Source: Flavobacteriales bacterium
GTDB taxonomy: Bacteria > Bacteroidota > Bacteroidia > Flavobacteriales_F > PHOS-HE28
Assembly (NCBI GenBank): GCA_016712535.1
Contig: JADJQW010000002.1
Span: forward strand, 62,001-126,000
DNA: 64,000 nt
Reading direction: 5' to 3'
Shown here: piece after piece, positions 25,264 through 33,110 of the stretch
Layout: each line of letters begins with the position of its first letter
Numbering within the stretch: position 1 is the first letter of the stretch
Position numbers and translations under genes: made by a program
Notes under the pieces: model-generated
The model's input: only the letters and a program-made list of their open reading frames with translations
Databases searched by the model: none
What the model was told of the DNA's origin: nothing

Positions 25264-27345
25264 ATGGCAGTCATCGGCAAGATCCGCGAGCGCAGCGGCC
25301 TTTTGATCGTTCTCGTGGGCGGCGCATTGGCCCTCTTCATCCTCGATGCCCTCCTCTCGAACCGCGGTGGTCCGAGCGGCCGTGGCGATGAGCCCGTGGG
25401 TGAGATCGGCGGGCAGGAGATCAAGCTCGCTGACTTCGATCGGCGCGTGAGCGACGAGGTGGAAAGCTACCGCAACGAGTTCGGCCAACCCGCCAATGCA
25501 CAGGTGAGCGAACAGGTGCGCGGCACAGTGTGGAACGAGATCGTGAAGGCCCGCGTGCTCCTCAATCAGGTGGAAGCGGCAGGCTTCACCATCACCAAGC
25601 CTGAGTACGACGACGTGCGCTTCGGCGACAACGTGGCGCCCGAGTTCCGCGGCCAGTTCAATGGCCCCGATGGCCAGCCCGACAAGACCCGCTTGCGCGA
25701 ATACTTCAATGGCATCCAGCTGAACGCGCCGGTGTACCACGAGATCCAGAGCCGCCGGATCCAGGAGAACCGCCTCTACGCCAAATACAACACCTTGGTG
25801 AAGAAGAGCGTGTTCGTGAACAGCGCGCAGGCCCGCGATGAGTTCAATGCGAAGAACACCAAGGCCACATTCAGCTTCGTGGCCAAGCGCTACGACAGCG
25901 AGCCCGACAGCCTCTATCCCGTGAGCGACAGCGACCTGCGGAGCTATTACAACGAGCACAAGAACGAGCCGAAGCACAAGCAGAAGGCCGCGCGCACCTT
26001 CGATTACGTGCTCTTCCCCGTGCAGCCCAGCGATGCCGATCGCGAGGCCATCGCCGGCAACCTGGCCGCCCTGCGCAATTCCTTCGAGCAGGCCGAGGAC
26101 GACAGCCTCTTCGTGGTGGGCAACGCCGATTCGCGCAGCTACAGCAAGGTGCCTTACACCGAAGGCAGCATCGAGAAGCTGAATGATTCGCTGATCGTGA
26201 ACGGCGCGGTGGGCACCGTGGTGGGCCCCTTCCTGGAGGGAACCACCTACAAGCTGGTGAAGGTGAAGGAACTGGCCGACGTGCCCGAAGCTCGCGTGCG
26301 CCACATCCTGCTCAGCACGCAGAAGGGCAAGGACGAAGCGGAGCAGAAGCAGCGCGCGGACAGCCTGCTCGCCGTGGTGAAGCGCGACAAGAGCAAGTTC
26401 GAGGCGATGGTGACCAAGTTCAGCGACGACCCCGGCAGCGTGAGCAACGGCGGCGTGTACGAGTGGTTCGGCAAGGAGCAGATGGTGCCCGAGTTCACCG
26501 CTGCGAGCTTCGACCAGAAGGTGGGCGCCACCACCATCTGCAAGACCAGCTACGGCTTCCACATCGTGGAAGTGCTTGGCCAACGCAGCCGCCAGGAGCG
26601 CCGCATCATCACGGTGGACCGTGCGGTGAAGCCGAGCCCGGCCACCTTCAAGGAAGTGTACAAGAAGGCCAACGAATTCAGCCTGCGGAACAAGACCGCC
26701 GAGGCGCTGAAGACCGCTGCCGAAGAGCAGGGCCTGCAGGTGACGAACGTGCCCGACTTCCGTGCCGACAGCCGCTATGTGCAGGGGATCGACCAGCCGG
26801 GCAGCGTGATCGGTTGGGTGAACCGTGCGGAGGTGGGCCAGGTGAGCGATCCGAAGGACGCTGGCGACAACTACGTGGTGGCGGCGCTGCTGAAGGTGAA
26901 AGAAGAGGGCGTGCCTGAACTTGAGGATGTGCGCGAAGCCTTCACGAAGGAGGCGGCCAAACAGAAGAAGGCCGAGGCCTGGCTCGAGAAGATGAAAGGC
27001 AAGACCGACCTGAACGCATTGGCCGGCGAGCTCGGCGTGAGCGTGCAGGATGCCACGGACATGGCGCTGAACAGCTTCAGCATCCCCGGCGGCTATGCGG
27101 AGTATGAGGTGATCGGGAAGGTCTTCGGCTTGCAGGCCGAACAGGTGAGCGTGCCGCTGCACGGCGAGACAGCGGTGTTCGTGGCGCGCATGAATAGCCG
27201 CACCGAGGCCCCCGCCGAGGGCGACATTGCCGGGGAGAAGGGCAGCCTGCTGGGCCGCCTGCAGAGCCGCGCGGAGAGCGCGGTGCTGAACGCGCTGCGC
27301 GAAGCCGCCGGCGTGAAGGATAACCGGCACTTGCATTACAACTAG
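25264..27345 (+). CDS. PpiD/SurA-like membrane-anchored peptidyl-prolyl isomerase
   Basis: 693 aa. One N-terminal membrane anchor (GLLIVLVGGALALFILDALL, residues 11-31) holds a periplasmic chaperone. The SurA_N-like region covers residues 45-230 (VGEIGGQEIKLADFDRRVSDEV). A parvulin domain lies at about 344-440 (VRHILLSTQKGKDEAEQ, KFSDDPGSVSNGGVYEW, TSYGFHIVEVLG), and a second, weaker rotamase-like region follows. The order matches PpiD, which helps newly exported proteins fold as they leave the Sec translocon. This fits a genome rich in outer-membrane and T9SS cargo. It is transcribed alone and closed by a strong terminator. Confidence 0.88.
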   Translation: MAVIGKIRERSGLLIVLVGGALALFILDALLSNRGGPSGRGDEPVGEIGGQEIKLADFDRRVSDEVESYRNEFGQPANAQVSEQVRGTVWNEIVKARVLLNQVEAAGFTITKPEYDDVRFGDNVAPEFRGQFNGPDGQPDKTRLREYFNGIQLNAPVYHEIQSRRIQENRLYAKYNTLVKKSVFVNSAQARDEFNAKNTKATFSFVAKRYDSEPDSLYPVSDSDLRSYYNEHKNEPKHKQKAARTFDYVLFPVQPSDADREAIAGNLAALRNSFEQAEDDSLFVVGNADSRSYSKVPYTEGSIEKLNDSLIVNGAVGTVVGPFLEGTTYKLVKVKELADVPEARVRHILLSTQKGKDEAEQKQRADSLLAVVKRDKSKFEAMVTKFSDDPGSVSNGGVYEWFGKEQMVPEFTAASFDQKVGATTICKTSYGFHIVEVLGQRSRQERRIITVDRAVKPSPATFKEVYKKANEFSLRNKTAEALKTAAEEQGLQVTNVPDFRADSRYVQGIDQPGSVIGWVNRAEVGQVSDPKDAGDNYVVAALLKVKEEGVPELEDVREAFTKEAAKQKKAEAWLEKMKGKTDLNALAGELGVSVQDATDMALNSFSIPGGYAEYEVIGKVFGLQAEQVSVPLHGETAVFVARMNSRTEAPAEGDIAGEKGSLLGRLQSRAESAVLNALREAAGVKDNRHLHYN

Positions 27346-27364
27346 GCGCGGAAACGCCCAATGG

Positions 27365-27393
27365 AGAGCGCCGGCCATGCCGGCGCTCTTTCG
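27365..27393 (+). terminator. Intrinsic terminator of the PpiD-like gene
   Basis: AGAGCGCCGGC and GCCGGCGCTCT form a perfect 11-bp stem with a 3-nt CAT loop, followed directly by TTCGTT. It starts 20 nt after the stop codon. Confidence 0.85.
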
Positions 27394-27486
27394 TTACAGG
27401 CTATCGAGGCCGTTGTGCGTGCAGGGCGAAACGGTACAGGCTGAATGGTGAGCGGTTCGGTGGCCGCGCAGCGGAATGGCAGTGGG

Positions 27487-27864
27487 CTACTGGCCTTCGG
27501 GCGATGGGGAAGGCGGCTGGTAGCGGTCCTTCAGCTCTGAGGTAAGGCTGATGATGGCTTCGGGCGATAGGGTGCTGATGAGGCGCTGCAAGTCGTTGTT
27601 CTCGAGCGGCCCTTTGCGGAGCGGGAGGAGCACATCGTTGGATGGATTGATGCCCCGGCCATGCGGCTTGTAGCAGAAAAGATCGTGCGGCAGGACATGG
27701 AGAGCACGGCATAGCTTTTCAAGGTGATCGAAGCGGATGCCCTTACACGTGCCGTTGACGATGTTGTGGGCGACGTGGTGGGTGAAGCCATTCTTGACCA
27801 AAAAGGCGTACGGTTTGGCAATTCCCTTCAGCTTAGCGATTCGTTCGACATCGAGGGTGATCAT
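27487..27864 (-). CDS. Cro/C1-type helix-turn-helix regulator
   Basis: 125 aa. Residues 1-65 form a small HTH of the XRE/HTH_26 kind: LDVERIAKLKGI, AHNIVNGTCKGIRFDHLEKLCRALHVLPHDLF. The C-terminal 50 residues include a short helix (DLQRLISTLSPEAIISLTSEL) and a Pro-rich end. It is the first gene of the accessory island and faces the PpiD terminator. Similar orphan regulators are common in Bacteroidota mobile regions; its targets are unknown. Confidence 0.75.
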   Translation of the reverse strand: MITLDVERIAKLKGIAKPYAFLVKNGFTHHVAHNIVNGTCKGIRFDHLEKLCRALHVLPHDLFCYKPHGRGINPSNDVLLPLRKGPLENNDLQRLISTLSPEAIISLTSELKDRYQPPSPSPEGQ

Positions 27865-28289
27865 TTGATGACGGTTTTTGAGGTATTGCGATAGACTGTT
27901 CGAAAAACCCGATGCGGGGTTGGGATTCTGGGACGTTCTGATCCGGAAAACCGATCAACTCTTGCTGAAGCGGGATGCTCGCATTCCAAAACCTCAATGT
28001 CACATTCCAAAACTTCAATCTCGCATTCCAAAACCTCAATGTCTTGTCGGAGAATTTGAATGAAGGGTTCCGAAATTGAAAGGTGGCATCGCTGAATATC
28101 CATAACGGGCGTTCCGGACGGGGACGCGCGGTAAGTGAGTGAAATGCGTGCGTTGAATGGAGCACGTGATGCGAATACATGGTTCATGCGAATATGGCGA
28201 AAAATGAAATCGATTGCCTACTTGTTTGGCGGTGCGAACGCTGATGCGGCGCTCCGGTGGATGCCGGAAAACCATAACACCACCATGCG
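27865..28289. other. 425-nt stretch without a convincing gene, carrying 21-nt tandem repeats
   Basis: This is AT-richer than the surroundings. Three frames stay open through part of it (two on the minus strand, one on the plus), but only because of the 21-nt periodic repeats. No start or homology pattern supports a protein. Confidence 0.5.
27982..28102. repeat. 21-nt tandem repeat, three good copies and about three decayed ones
   Basis: cattccaaaacctcaatgtc recurs at 27982, 28003 and 28024 with one to four changes. The following 21-nt steps (at 28045, 28066 and 28087) keep parts of the pattern. On the minus strand it can be read as heptads, IEVLECD in one frame or RFWN-x-x-L in another. Confidence 0.7.
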
Positions 28290-28976
28290 ATGAGAAAGGA
28301 TCTTGAGGATCGATTCACGATGTTCTATGCGACCCAGACCGCTGTTGATGCGCACAACGCTGCTTGGGCGGCGCTGTTGCCCTTTGCGAATGCGGTGACC
28401 GCATTCAAGGACAAGATCGTTGCGATCGAAGCGGAGATCGCGAAGCAGACCACGGACCTTGAAGGCTATGCCCTGGATAAGGGGGAGAAGAAGGAGAAGA
28501 TGATCCGGAAGGGTCTGGAGGTCGCGAACAAGGTGTATGCCTTCGCGGTGGATGATGGCAACACCGTGCTGCGTGAGAAGATGGATGTGAGCTACAGCGA
28601 CCTTGCTGCACCGCGCGATGCGGTGATCGCGCAGAAATGCCAAGTGATACACGATGAGGCGAACGCCGTGGCAGCGAGCATCGTGGCGTACGGTGTGGCG
28701 GCGGGCGACCTGACGGACCTGCAGACGCTGATCGATGACTACGAGGCGGTAATCAGTGCGCCACGCACGGCGATCACGGTACGGAAGGGAGCGACGGAGG
28801 CGATTGAGGCGCTGATCAAGGAGGGAACGACGATCCTGACGACTCGGATGGATAAGCTGATGAGCGAGTTCGAGCTGACGAAGCCGGATTTCTATCAGGA
28901 GTACTTCGATGCGCGGATCGTGGTGAACACGGGGGCGAAGGGCGGGGATGAGCCGCCGGTGCCGCCAGAGCCGTAG
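28290..28976 (+). CDS. Hypothetical helical protein with Pro-rich tail
   Basis: 228 aa with no recognised domain. Almost all of it is predicted helix with long amphipathic stretches (FYATQTAVDAHNAAW, DKIVAIEAEIAKQTTDLEGYAL, DLQTLIDDYEAVISAP), ending in a flexible GGDEPPVPPEP tail. It has no signal peptide and no membrane segment. The good codon pattern over 687 nt and the absence of a competing frame support a real gene. It faces the repeat stretch upstream and the HIRAN gene downstream. Proteins of this size and helical type recur in Bacteroidota without known function. Confidence 0.65.
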   Translation: MRKDLEDRFTMFYATQTAVDAHNAAWAALLPFANAVTAFKDKIVAIEAEIAKQTTDLEGYALDKGEKKEKMIRKGLEVANKVYAFAVDDGNTVLREKMDVSYSDLAAPRDAVIAQKCQVIHDEANAVAASIVAYGVAAGDLTDLQTLIDDYEAVISAPRTAITVRKGATEAIEALIKEGTTILTTRMDKLMSEFELTKPDFYQEYFDARIVVNTGAKGGDEPPVPPEP

Positions 28977-29007
28977 GGCGCTGCGGAGTGAGCGGCGCAT
29001 GCTGAAT

Positions 29008-29037
29008 GAGATCGCTTCGCTCCGCTCGCGATGACCG
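29008..29037 (+). repeat. REP-like 30-mer, copy 1
   Basis: gagatcgcttcgctccgctc followed by gcgatgaccg; imperfect palindrome (ATCGC...GCGAT). It matches copy 2 at 29253 in 29 of 30 bases. Confidence 0.6.
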
Positions 29038-29252
29038 AGCCGCTAGTGAAGAGCCCTGCCGTAGACGGTGGGGCTTTTTGCTGGGGAGCGGTGAACACGG
29101 TGGACACCGTGGGGAAGAATGCAATGGAGAGGAATGCACGGGAATGGAGGGTGGACACAGGTGGACACGGTGGGATGGGTGAGACTGCGGGTCTTCGCAG
29201 AGCCTCGCTTGGAGTGACGGAGGGCGGGTGGCAATCGCGGTGCGAAGCTCAC

Positions 29253-29282
29253 GAGATCGCTTCGCTGCGCTCGCGATGACCG
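29253..29282 (+). repeat. REP-like 30-mer, copy 2
   Basis: Same 30-mer as at 29008 with one change (ctgcgc for ctccgc). It lies just after the end of the HIRAN gene region. Confidence 0.6.
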
Positions 29283-29317
29283 GTTGGCCAACTATTTTGG
29301 GTGAGGGCGGTTGAGGG

Positions 29318-30208
29318 CTAGGCGATCCAATGCTCCCGGCACTCGATGCGCTGGACGGTGCCGACAGAATCGAAGATGACGTCCCATTCGCCGCCATCGC
29401 CCACGTGGCCGCCAGCATACTCGAAGCGGATGCGGAAGTGATCGTGGCCGAGGATGCGCAGCGAAAGCGATTCGCCGTGCTGGCCAATTCTGTTGGTGCG
29501 CGGGACGATGCCTTCCTCGGCCACATCGCGCATGAACGACTGGACGCAGATGGGCGGATCGGGGAGATCGAGCACCGCGTGCATGAACAACCGGAAACGC
29601 TGCAAGCTGAGCAGCTCGAGGACCTTGCCGTTCTTAAGCAGGGTCTCCTTCTTGGGCGAGGGCTTATCGTAGGGGTCGGGTTGGGCGGTTGGAGGCTTAT
29701 CGCCATCGTACTCCGGCCTGCGCTTGAAACCGGCATCGGGGCGATCCATGTAGTGAGTGATGTAGGCATCGAAGGAGGGATGGCGGGGCACGAGGAGATC
29801 GACGGCGATGAAGCATTGCTCCCAGGGCTCGGCCTTGGGCTGGGTGTACACCACATGGCATTGGAGCAGGAGGCCGTGATCGAGCATGTATGCGAGGCTG
29901 ACGTTCTCGAACATGGGGAGGTAGCCGAGCTTGTGGCCTTCCCAATAGACGGCGACGGCGTTGTCGTCGTGCTCGTTGTCGTACTCGCGGACGAGGTCGA
30001 GGGTGTCCTCGTCTTTGATGCGCTTGATGAGCTTGGGGCCTTGGTGGAACTGGAAGCCGCGGATGTAGGTGTCGTAGATGAAGATGAGGTGGCAATCGGT
30101 GGTCCAAGCCAAGCGGTCCTGCTCGGCCTTGGGCAGGAGCTCGAGTGGCGGCAGGGTGAGCAGGGCAGCGTTGCCCAGCATGCTCTTGAGGAAGGTGAGG
30201 CGGTCCAT
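29318..30208 (-). CDS. HIRAN-domain protein
   Basis: 296 aa. Residues 45-125 match the HIRAN fold: YDTYIRGFQFHQG, LDLVREYDNEHDDNAVAVYW, HKLGYLPMFENVSLAYMLDHG. HIRAN domains recognise single-stranded or damaged DNA ends and are usually fused to helicases or nucleases; here it is nearly alone. The N-terminus (MDRLTFLKSMLGNAALLTL) resembles a Tat/Sec-like or membrane-proximal segment common in Bacteroidota HIRAN proteins. The C-terminal 130 residues (RFRLFMHAVLDLPDPP, RILGHDHFRIRFEYAGGHVG) are unassigned. It opens the gene-rich part of the accessory island. Confidence 0.72.
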   Translation of the reverse strand: MDRLTFLKSMLGNAALLTLPPLELLPKAEQDRLAWTTDCHLIFIYDTYIRGFQFHQGPKLIKRIKDEDTLDLVREYDNEHDDNAVAVYWEGHKLGYLPMFENVSLAYMLDHGLLLQCHVVYTQPKAEPWEQCFIAVDLLVPRHPSFDAYITHYMDRPDAGFKRRPEYDGDKPPTAQPDPYDKPSPKKETLLKNGKVLELLSLQRFRLFMHAVLDLPDPPICVQSFMRDVAEEGIVPRTNRIGQHGESLSLRILGHDHFRIRFEYAGGHVGDGGEWDVIFDSVGTVQRIECREHWIA

Positions 30209-30235
30209 GGGTGAAAGATGGGTTGAATGCCTTTT

Positions 30236-30261
30236 CCACCTTTTGCTTCGCCAAAAGGTGG
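30236..30261. repeat. Perfect 10-bp hairpin between the HIRAN gene and the next gene
   Basis: CCACCTTTTG and CAAAAGGTGG flank a 6-nt loop (cttcgc). On either strand an A/T-rich stretch neighbours the stem, so it could end transcription or be an interspersed repeat. The rest of 30209-30389 holds no gene. Confidence 0.6.
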
Positions 30262-30389
30262 AGCCAAAAGGCGACCACGATCAAAGCGCCGGGCCGGTCT
30301 TCACGGGCCCGCAGCACAGGCCTGCCGACCGGTCGGCGCCGCGCTGATCGTGGACACCCGCGCGCGCAGCCTGCCGCGAGCTGCTGCCG

Positions 30390-30881
30390 CTAATCGACTG
30401 CAGTAACATCCAAGGTCACCTGCTCTTCTGGAGTCATTTCGATTCCTTGAAGTGTGATGAGCATGTGCCAATAGTGAATCTGATGCAGGTAAGGCCCGGA
30501 TCCAGTTCGCAAATCGACGAGGTAGCGGAGATTCAAGAAAGGGTGCAGCATGTCATTCCGAGCATGCCCGAGAAGGCGGACATCCTCCTTTTTACGGTAT
30601 AGCTGCTTCTCGTGCACATCGTAGGCTGCCGCTTCAACAACGATCACCGCATTGCGCAATCTTCTTACGGCATCAGGTGCAATCGAGGTAAGGATAACCC
30701 GGTGCAACAACAAGCCAACGGTAGATACTGCGCTGCAATGGACGGCCTCCGGCTCTATGAATCGGACTGTCTGCATTTGGTTGGGCTGCAGCTCACCTAC
30801 GTCTGTCTTGTTTCTGTACTCCAACTCTTTCATGGCTCTGTGGTGTTTGCTCGGCATGACGAATTCGCCGTCATACCGCAT
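30390..30881 (-). CDS. Hypothetical protein in the accessory island
   Basis: 163 aa from ATG at 30881; the frame is open up to 30950 and an ATG at 30857 is possible. No domain is recognised. The sequence has mixed helix and strand (IEPEAVHCSAVSTVGLLLHRVI, DAVRRLRNAVIVVEAAAYDV, LNLRYLVDLRTGSGPYLHQI). A TAACTTGT box lies 3 nt before the chosen start. It is lower in GC than the flanking genes, as expected for acquired DNA, and diverges from the methyltransferase. Confidence 0.5.
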   Translation of the reverse strand: MRYDGEFVMPSKHHRAMKELEYRNKTDVGELQPNQMQTVRFIEPEAVHCSAVSTVGLLLHRVILTSIAPDAVRRLRNAVIVVEAAAYDVHEKQLYRKKEDVRLLGHARNDMLHPFLNLRYLVDLRTGSGPYLHQIHYWHMLITLQGIEMTPEEQVTLDVTAVD

Positions 30882-30884
30882 CGA

Positions 30885-30892
30885 ACAAGTTA
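30885..30892 (-). promoter_or_regulatory. Possible -7 box of the hypothetical gene at 30881
   Basis: The minus strand reads TAACTTGT (TAnnTTTG-like, two mismatches), 3 nt before the ATG. Confidence 0.25.
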
Positions 30893-31016
30893 GGAGTGCG
30901 GCACTCGCACGGCCCTCAGATATCAACACAATCTGAAAAGTTCTTGCCATGCACTATTCACAACGAAAGGCTTACACGAGACCCAAGGTTCGTGAATCTA
31001 CGAAGTGGCGCCCGGC

Positions 31017-31024
31017 TACATTCG
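31017..31024 (+). promoter_or_regulatory. Putative -7 box of the methyltransferase gene, leaderless layout
   Basis: TACATTCG with 4 nt to the ATG at 31029. This also argues against the longer GTG start at 31005, which would lie upstream of the transcript start. Confidence 0.45.
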
Positions 31025-31028
31025 CTGC

Positions 31029-32651
31029 ATGCCGACCTTGTATTACGGAGACAACTTAGGCGTGATGCGCGAGCACCTGAAGGATGCGAGCGTGGACTTG
31101 ATCTACCTGGACCCCCCATTCAATAGCAAGCGGGATTACAATGTGCTGTTCAAGAGCCCGAAGGGTGAAGCAGCGGAAGCGCAGATCACGGCCTTTGAGG
31201 ATACGTGGCATTGGAACATGCAGGCCGAACGGGAGTTCGAGCAACTGATGCACCAGCCGAACACCGATGTGGCCGAGCTGATGCGCGCGCTGCGCAGTTT
31301 CTTGGGTGAGAACGATATGATGGCCTACCTGACCGCGATGGCCATTCGCTTACTGGAGATGCACCGCGTGCTGAAGGACACGGGTAGCTTGTACTTGCAC
31401 TGCGATCCTGCCGCAAGTCATTATCTTAAGATTGTTCTCGACGCTGTCTTCGGCCCAGAACATTATGGAAGCGAAGTGGTCTGGAAGAGAACTAGTGCTC
31501 ACAGCAGTGCGAAGCGCTGGGGGCCGATACACGACGTGATCTTCTTCTATCGGAAGAGCGATGACGCTGTGTGGAACTCAGTGTTTGTGCCATACGACGA
31601 GGAGTACTTTGACACTTTCTTCGATCAAGTAGACGCCGACGGGCGAAGATGGAAACGAACGGATCTAACTGGTGCTGGTGTACGCCGAGGTGAGACTGGA
31701 AAGGTTTGGCGGGGCATTGACATCACTGCGAAAGGCCGACATTGGGCTGTTCCTCCTAGCGTTCTCGACGACTTGGATAAGAAAGGGCGCATTCATTGGC
31801 CGAAGAAGGAGGATGGAATGCCCCGTCTGAAACAGTATCCTGAGGATTTGAAAGGTGTGCCAATTCAGGACATCATTTCGGACATCCGACCAATGCACAA
31901 CCTGTCAGACGAACGCTTGGGCTACCCTACCCAAAAACCTCTTGCCCTCCTTGAGCGCATCATACAAGCCAGCAGCAACGAAGGTGATGTGGTACTGGAC
32001 CCGTTCTGCGGGTGCGGGACGGCGGTGCATGCGGCGCAAAAGTTGAAGCGGGATTGGATCGGGATAGACATTACGCACCTGGCGGTGAGCTTGATCGAGA
32101 AGCGGATGAAGGATGCCTTCGGCGAAAGCTTGAAGTTTGAGGTAATAGGGACACCCAAGGACCTGGAGGCTGCGCGTGACCTGGCCCTACGCAACCGCTA
32201 CCAGTTCCAATGGTGGGCGACGAGCCTTGTGAGCGCGCAGCCCTACCAAGCGAAGAAGAAAGGCGCTGACAGCGGGATTGATGGCGTGAAGTACTTCCAC
32301 GATGCGGATGAGGCCGGCCCGAAGAAGATATTGGTGAGCGTGAAGAGCGGCAAACTGAAGGCGGACGATGTGCGGGCCTTCAACCATGTGCGGGAACGGG
32401 AGAAGGCGGAGATCGGGCTGTTCATCACCCTGAGCAAGCCCACCAGCGGCATGGTGGGCGATGCGGCGGCGGCGGGGTTCTACACCTACGCGGACCGGAG
32501 CGAGCGGAAGGTGCCGAGGATGCAGATCCTGACGATCGAGGACCTGCTGAACGGGAAGGTGCGTGCGGAGCACCCGGACCAGCGGCCGGATGTGAACTTC
32601 AAGAAGGCGAAAAGGGAAGAGGGGAAGAAGGGGCAGGAAAAGTTGTTCTGA
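31029..32651 (+). CDS. Site-specific DNA methyltransferase fused to a Mrr-like nuclease domain
   Basis: 540 aa from ATG at 31029. The catalytic motif LDPPFNSKRDYN (Asp28) comes before the SAM motif DPFCGCGTA (residue 324), the beta-class order of N6-adenine or N4-cytosine DNA methyltransferases. Other blocks are GSLYLHCDPAASHYLKIVLD, LGYPTQKPLALLERII and WIGIDITHLAV. After residue 385 a second domain begins: GADSGIDG (about residue 413), KKILVSVKSGK (about 434-443), EKAEIGLFITLSKPT and AAAAGFYTY. It follows the restriction-endonuclease-like D-x(n)-xVK pattern, with Ser where many have Glu or Gln. The protein may therefore both modify and cut DNA, or the second domain may only bind. A beta-class enzyme with this tail is a known family layout. 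Confidence 0.85.
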   Translation: MPTLYYGDNLGVMREHLKDASVDLIYLDPPFNSKRDYNVLFKSPKGEAAEAQITAFEDTWHWNMQAEREFEQLMHQPNTDVAELMRALRSFLGENDMMAYLTAMAIRLLEMHRVLKDTGSLYLHCDPAASHYLKIVLDAVFGPEHYGSEVVWKRTSAHSSAKRWGPIHDVIFFYRKSDDAVWNSVFVPYDEEYFDTFFDQVDADGRRWKRTDLTGAGVRRGETGKVWRGIDITAKGRHWAVPPSVLDDLDKKGRIHWPKKEDGMPRLKQYPEDLKGVPIQDIISDIRPMHNLSDERLGYPTQKPLALLERIIQASSNEGDVVLDPFCGCGTAVHAAQKLKRDWIGIDITHLAVSLIEKRMKDAFGESLKFEVIGTPKDLEAARDLALRNRYQFQWWATSLVSAQPYQAKKKGADSGIDGVKYFHDADEAGPKKILVSVKSGKLKADDVRAFNHVREREKAEIGLFITLSKPTSGMVGDAAAAGFYTYADRSERKVPRMQILTIEDLLNGKVRAEHPDQRPDVNFKKAKREEGKKGQEKLF

Positions 32652-32813
32652 CCAGAGCGATGTCGATAAAACGATTCCTGCGATCCATCGGCACATTGTG
32701 CCCATTCACGGGGTGAATTCTGGGACGTATCGCGGAACGCTTTCGCTAGTGCTCAATGAGGCGAAACCGGTCCTTCGCGCGCTGCGCTACAAGGTTCAAA
32801 CCGGCGCACAGCG

Positions 32814-33110
32814 ATGTCCAAACAGAAGTCCTCCAGGGTATCCAAGGATCAACTGAGCATCTTCTTCGACCAAGATCCAAAACCGCAACTAATGGTCGAT
32901 GCCAGCGCAGGTACAGTTCTGGCCAATGACCGCACTGAAGTAGTCCAGCCAGCTACTTCTGTTTGGGGAATGAACCGATTCGACTTCAAATGGGCCGTAC
33001 TCAACGCGAGTCCGCGAGCCTTCCGGCGACATCTGGTGCTACTTGTCCTTGGTTTGTTATCCACGCTGGTCGGCGCAATCAGTTCGTTGTGGCACCTGAA
33101 TAGCGAGTAA
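32814..33110 (+). CDS. Small predicted membrane protein
   Basis: 98 aa. The N-terminal two thirds is polar (SKQKSSRVSKDQLSIFFDQD), and near the C-terminus a single membrane segment (HLVLLVLGLLSTLVGAISSLW, residues about 73-93) is followed by a very short tail. Tail-anchored small proteins occur in defence loci, but nothing here assigns a role. It lies 162 nt after the methyltransferase, in the same direction, and converges with the GIY-YIG gene at zero distance. Confidence 0.5.
   Translation: MSKQKSSRVSKDQLSIFFDQDPKPQLMVDASAGTVLANDRTEVVQPATSVWGMNRFDFKWAVLNASPRAFRRHLVLLVLGLLSTLVGAISSLWHLNSE

Larger units (their letters stand above)
28977..29317. other. 341-nt intergenic stretch with REP-like elements
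   Basis: No gene is supported. The stretch contains two copies of a GC-rich 30-mer and a related third piece near 29185-29222 (gtcttcgcagagcctcgctt...). A GTGGACAC motif recurs several times between 29100 and 29170 and again near 33970. Confidence 0.5.

Noticed and set aside
25234..27378. 714-codon minus-strand frame over the PpiD-like gene
   Set aside because: His/Leu/Val-rich shadow frame; the plus strand has a membrane anchor, parvulin motifs and a matching terminator.
27982..28102. Possibility that the 21-nt repeats are a CRISPR or iteron origin
   Set aside because: Too short, no spacers, only three good copies and no replication gene nearby.
27861..28187. 108-codon minus-strand frame containing IEVLECD heptads as a real coiled-coil protein
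   Set aside because: The openness is explained by the 21-nt period, other frames are open too, and flanking residues look random; kept only as a finding.
28816..30267. 483-codon minus-strand frame rich in Ser/Pro covering 28.8-30.3 kb
   Set aside because: Out of frame with the HIRAN protein, low-complexity composition, and it runs through REP-like repeats.
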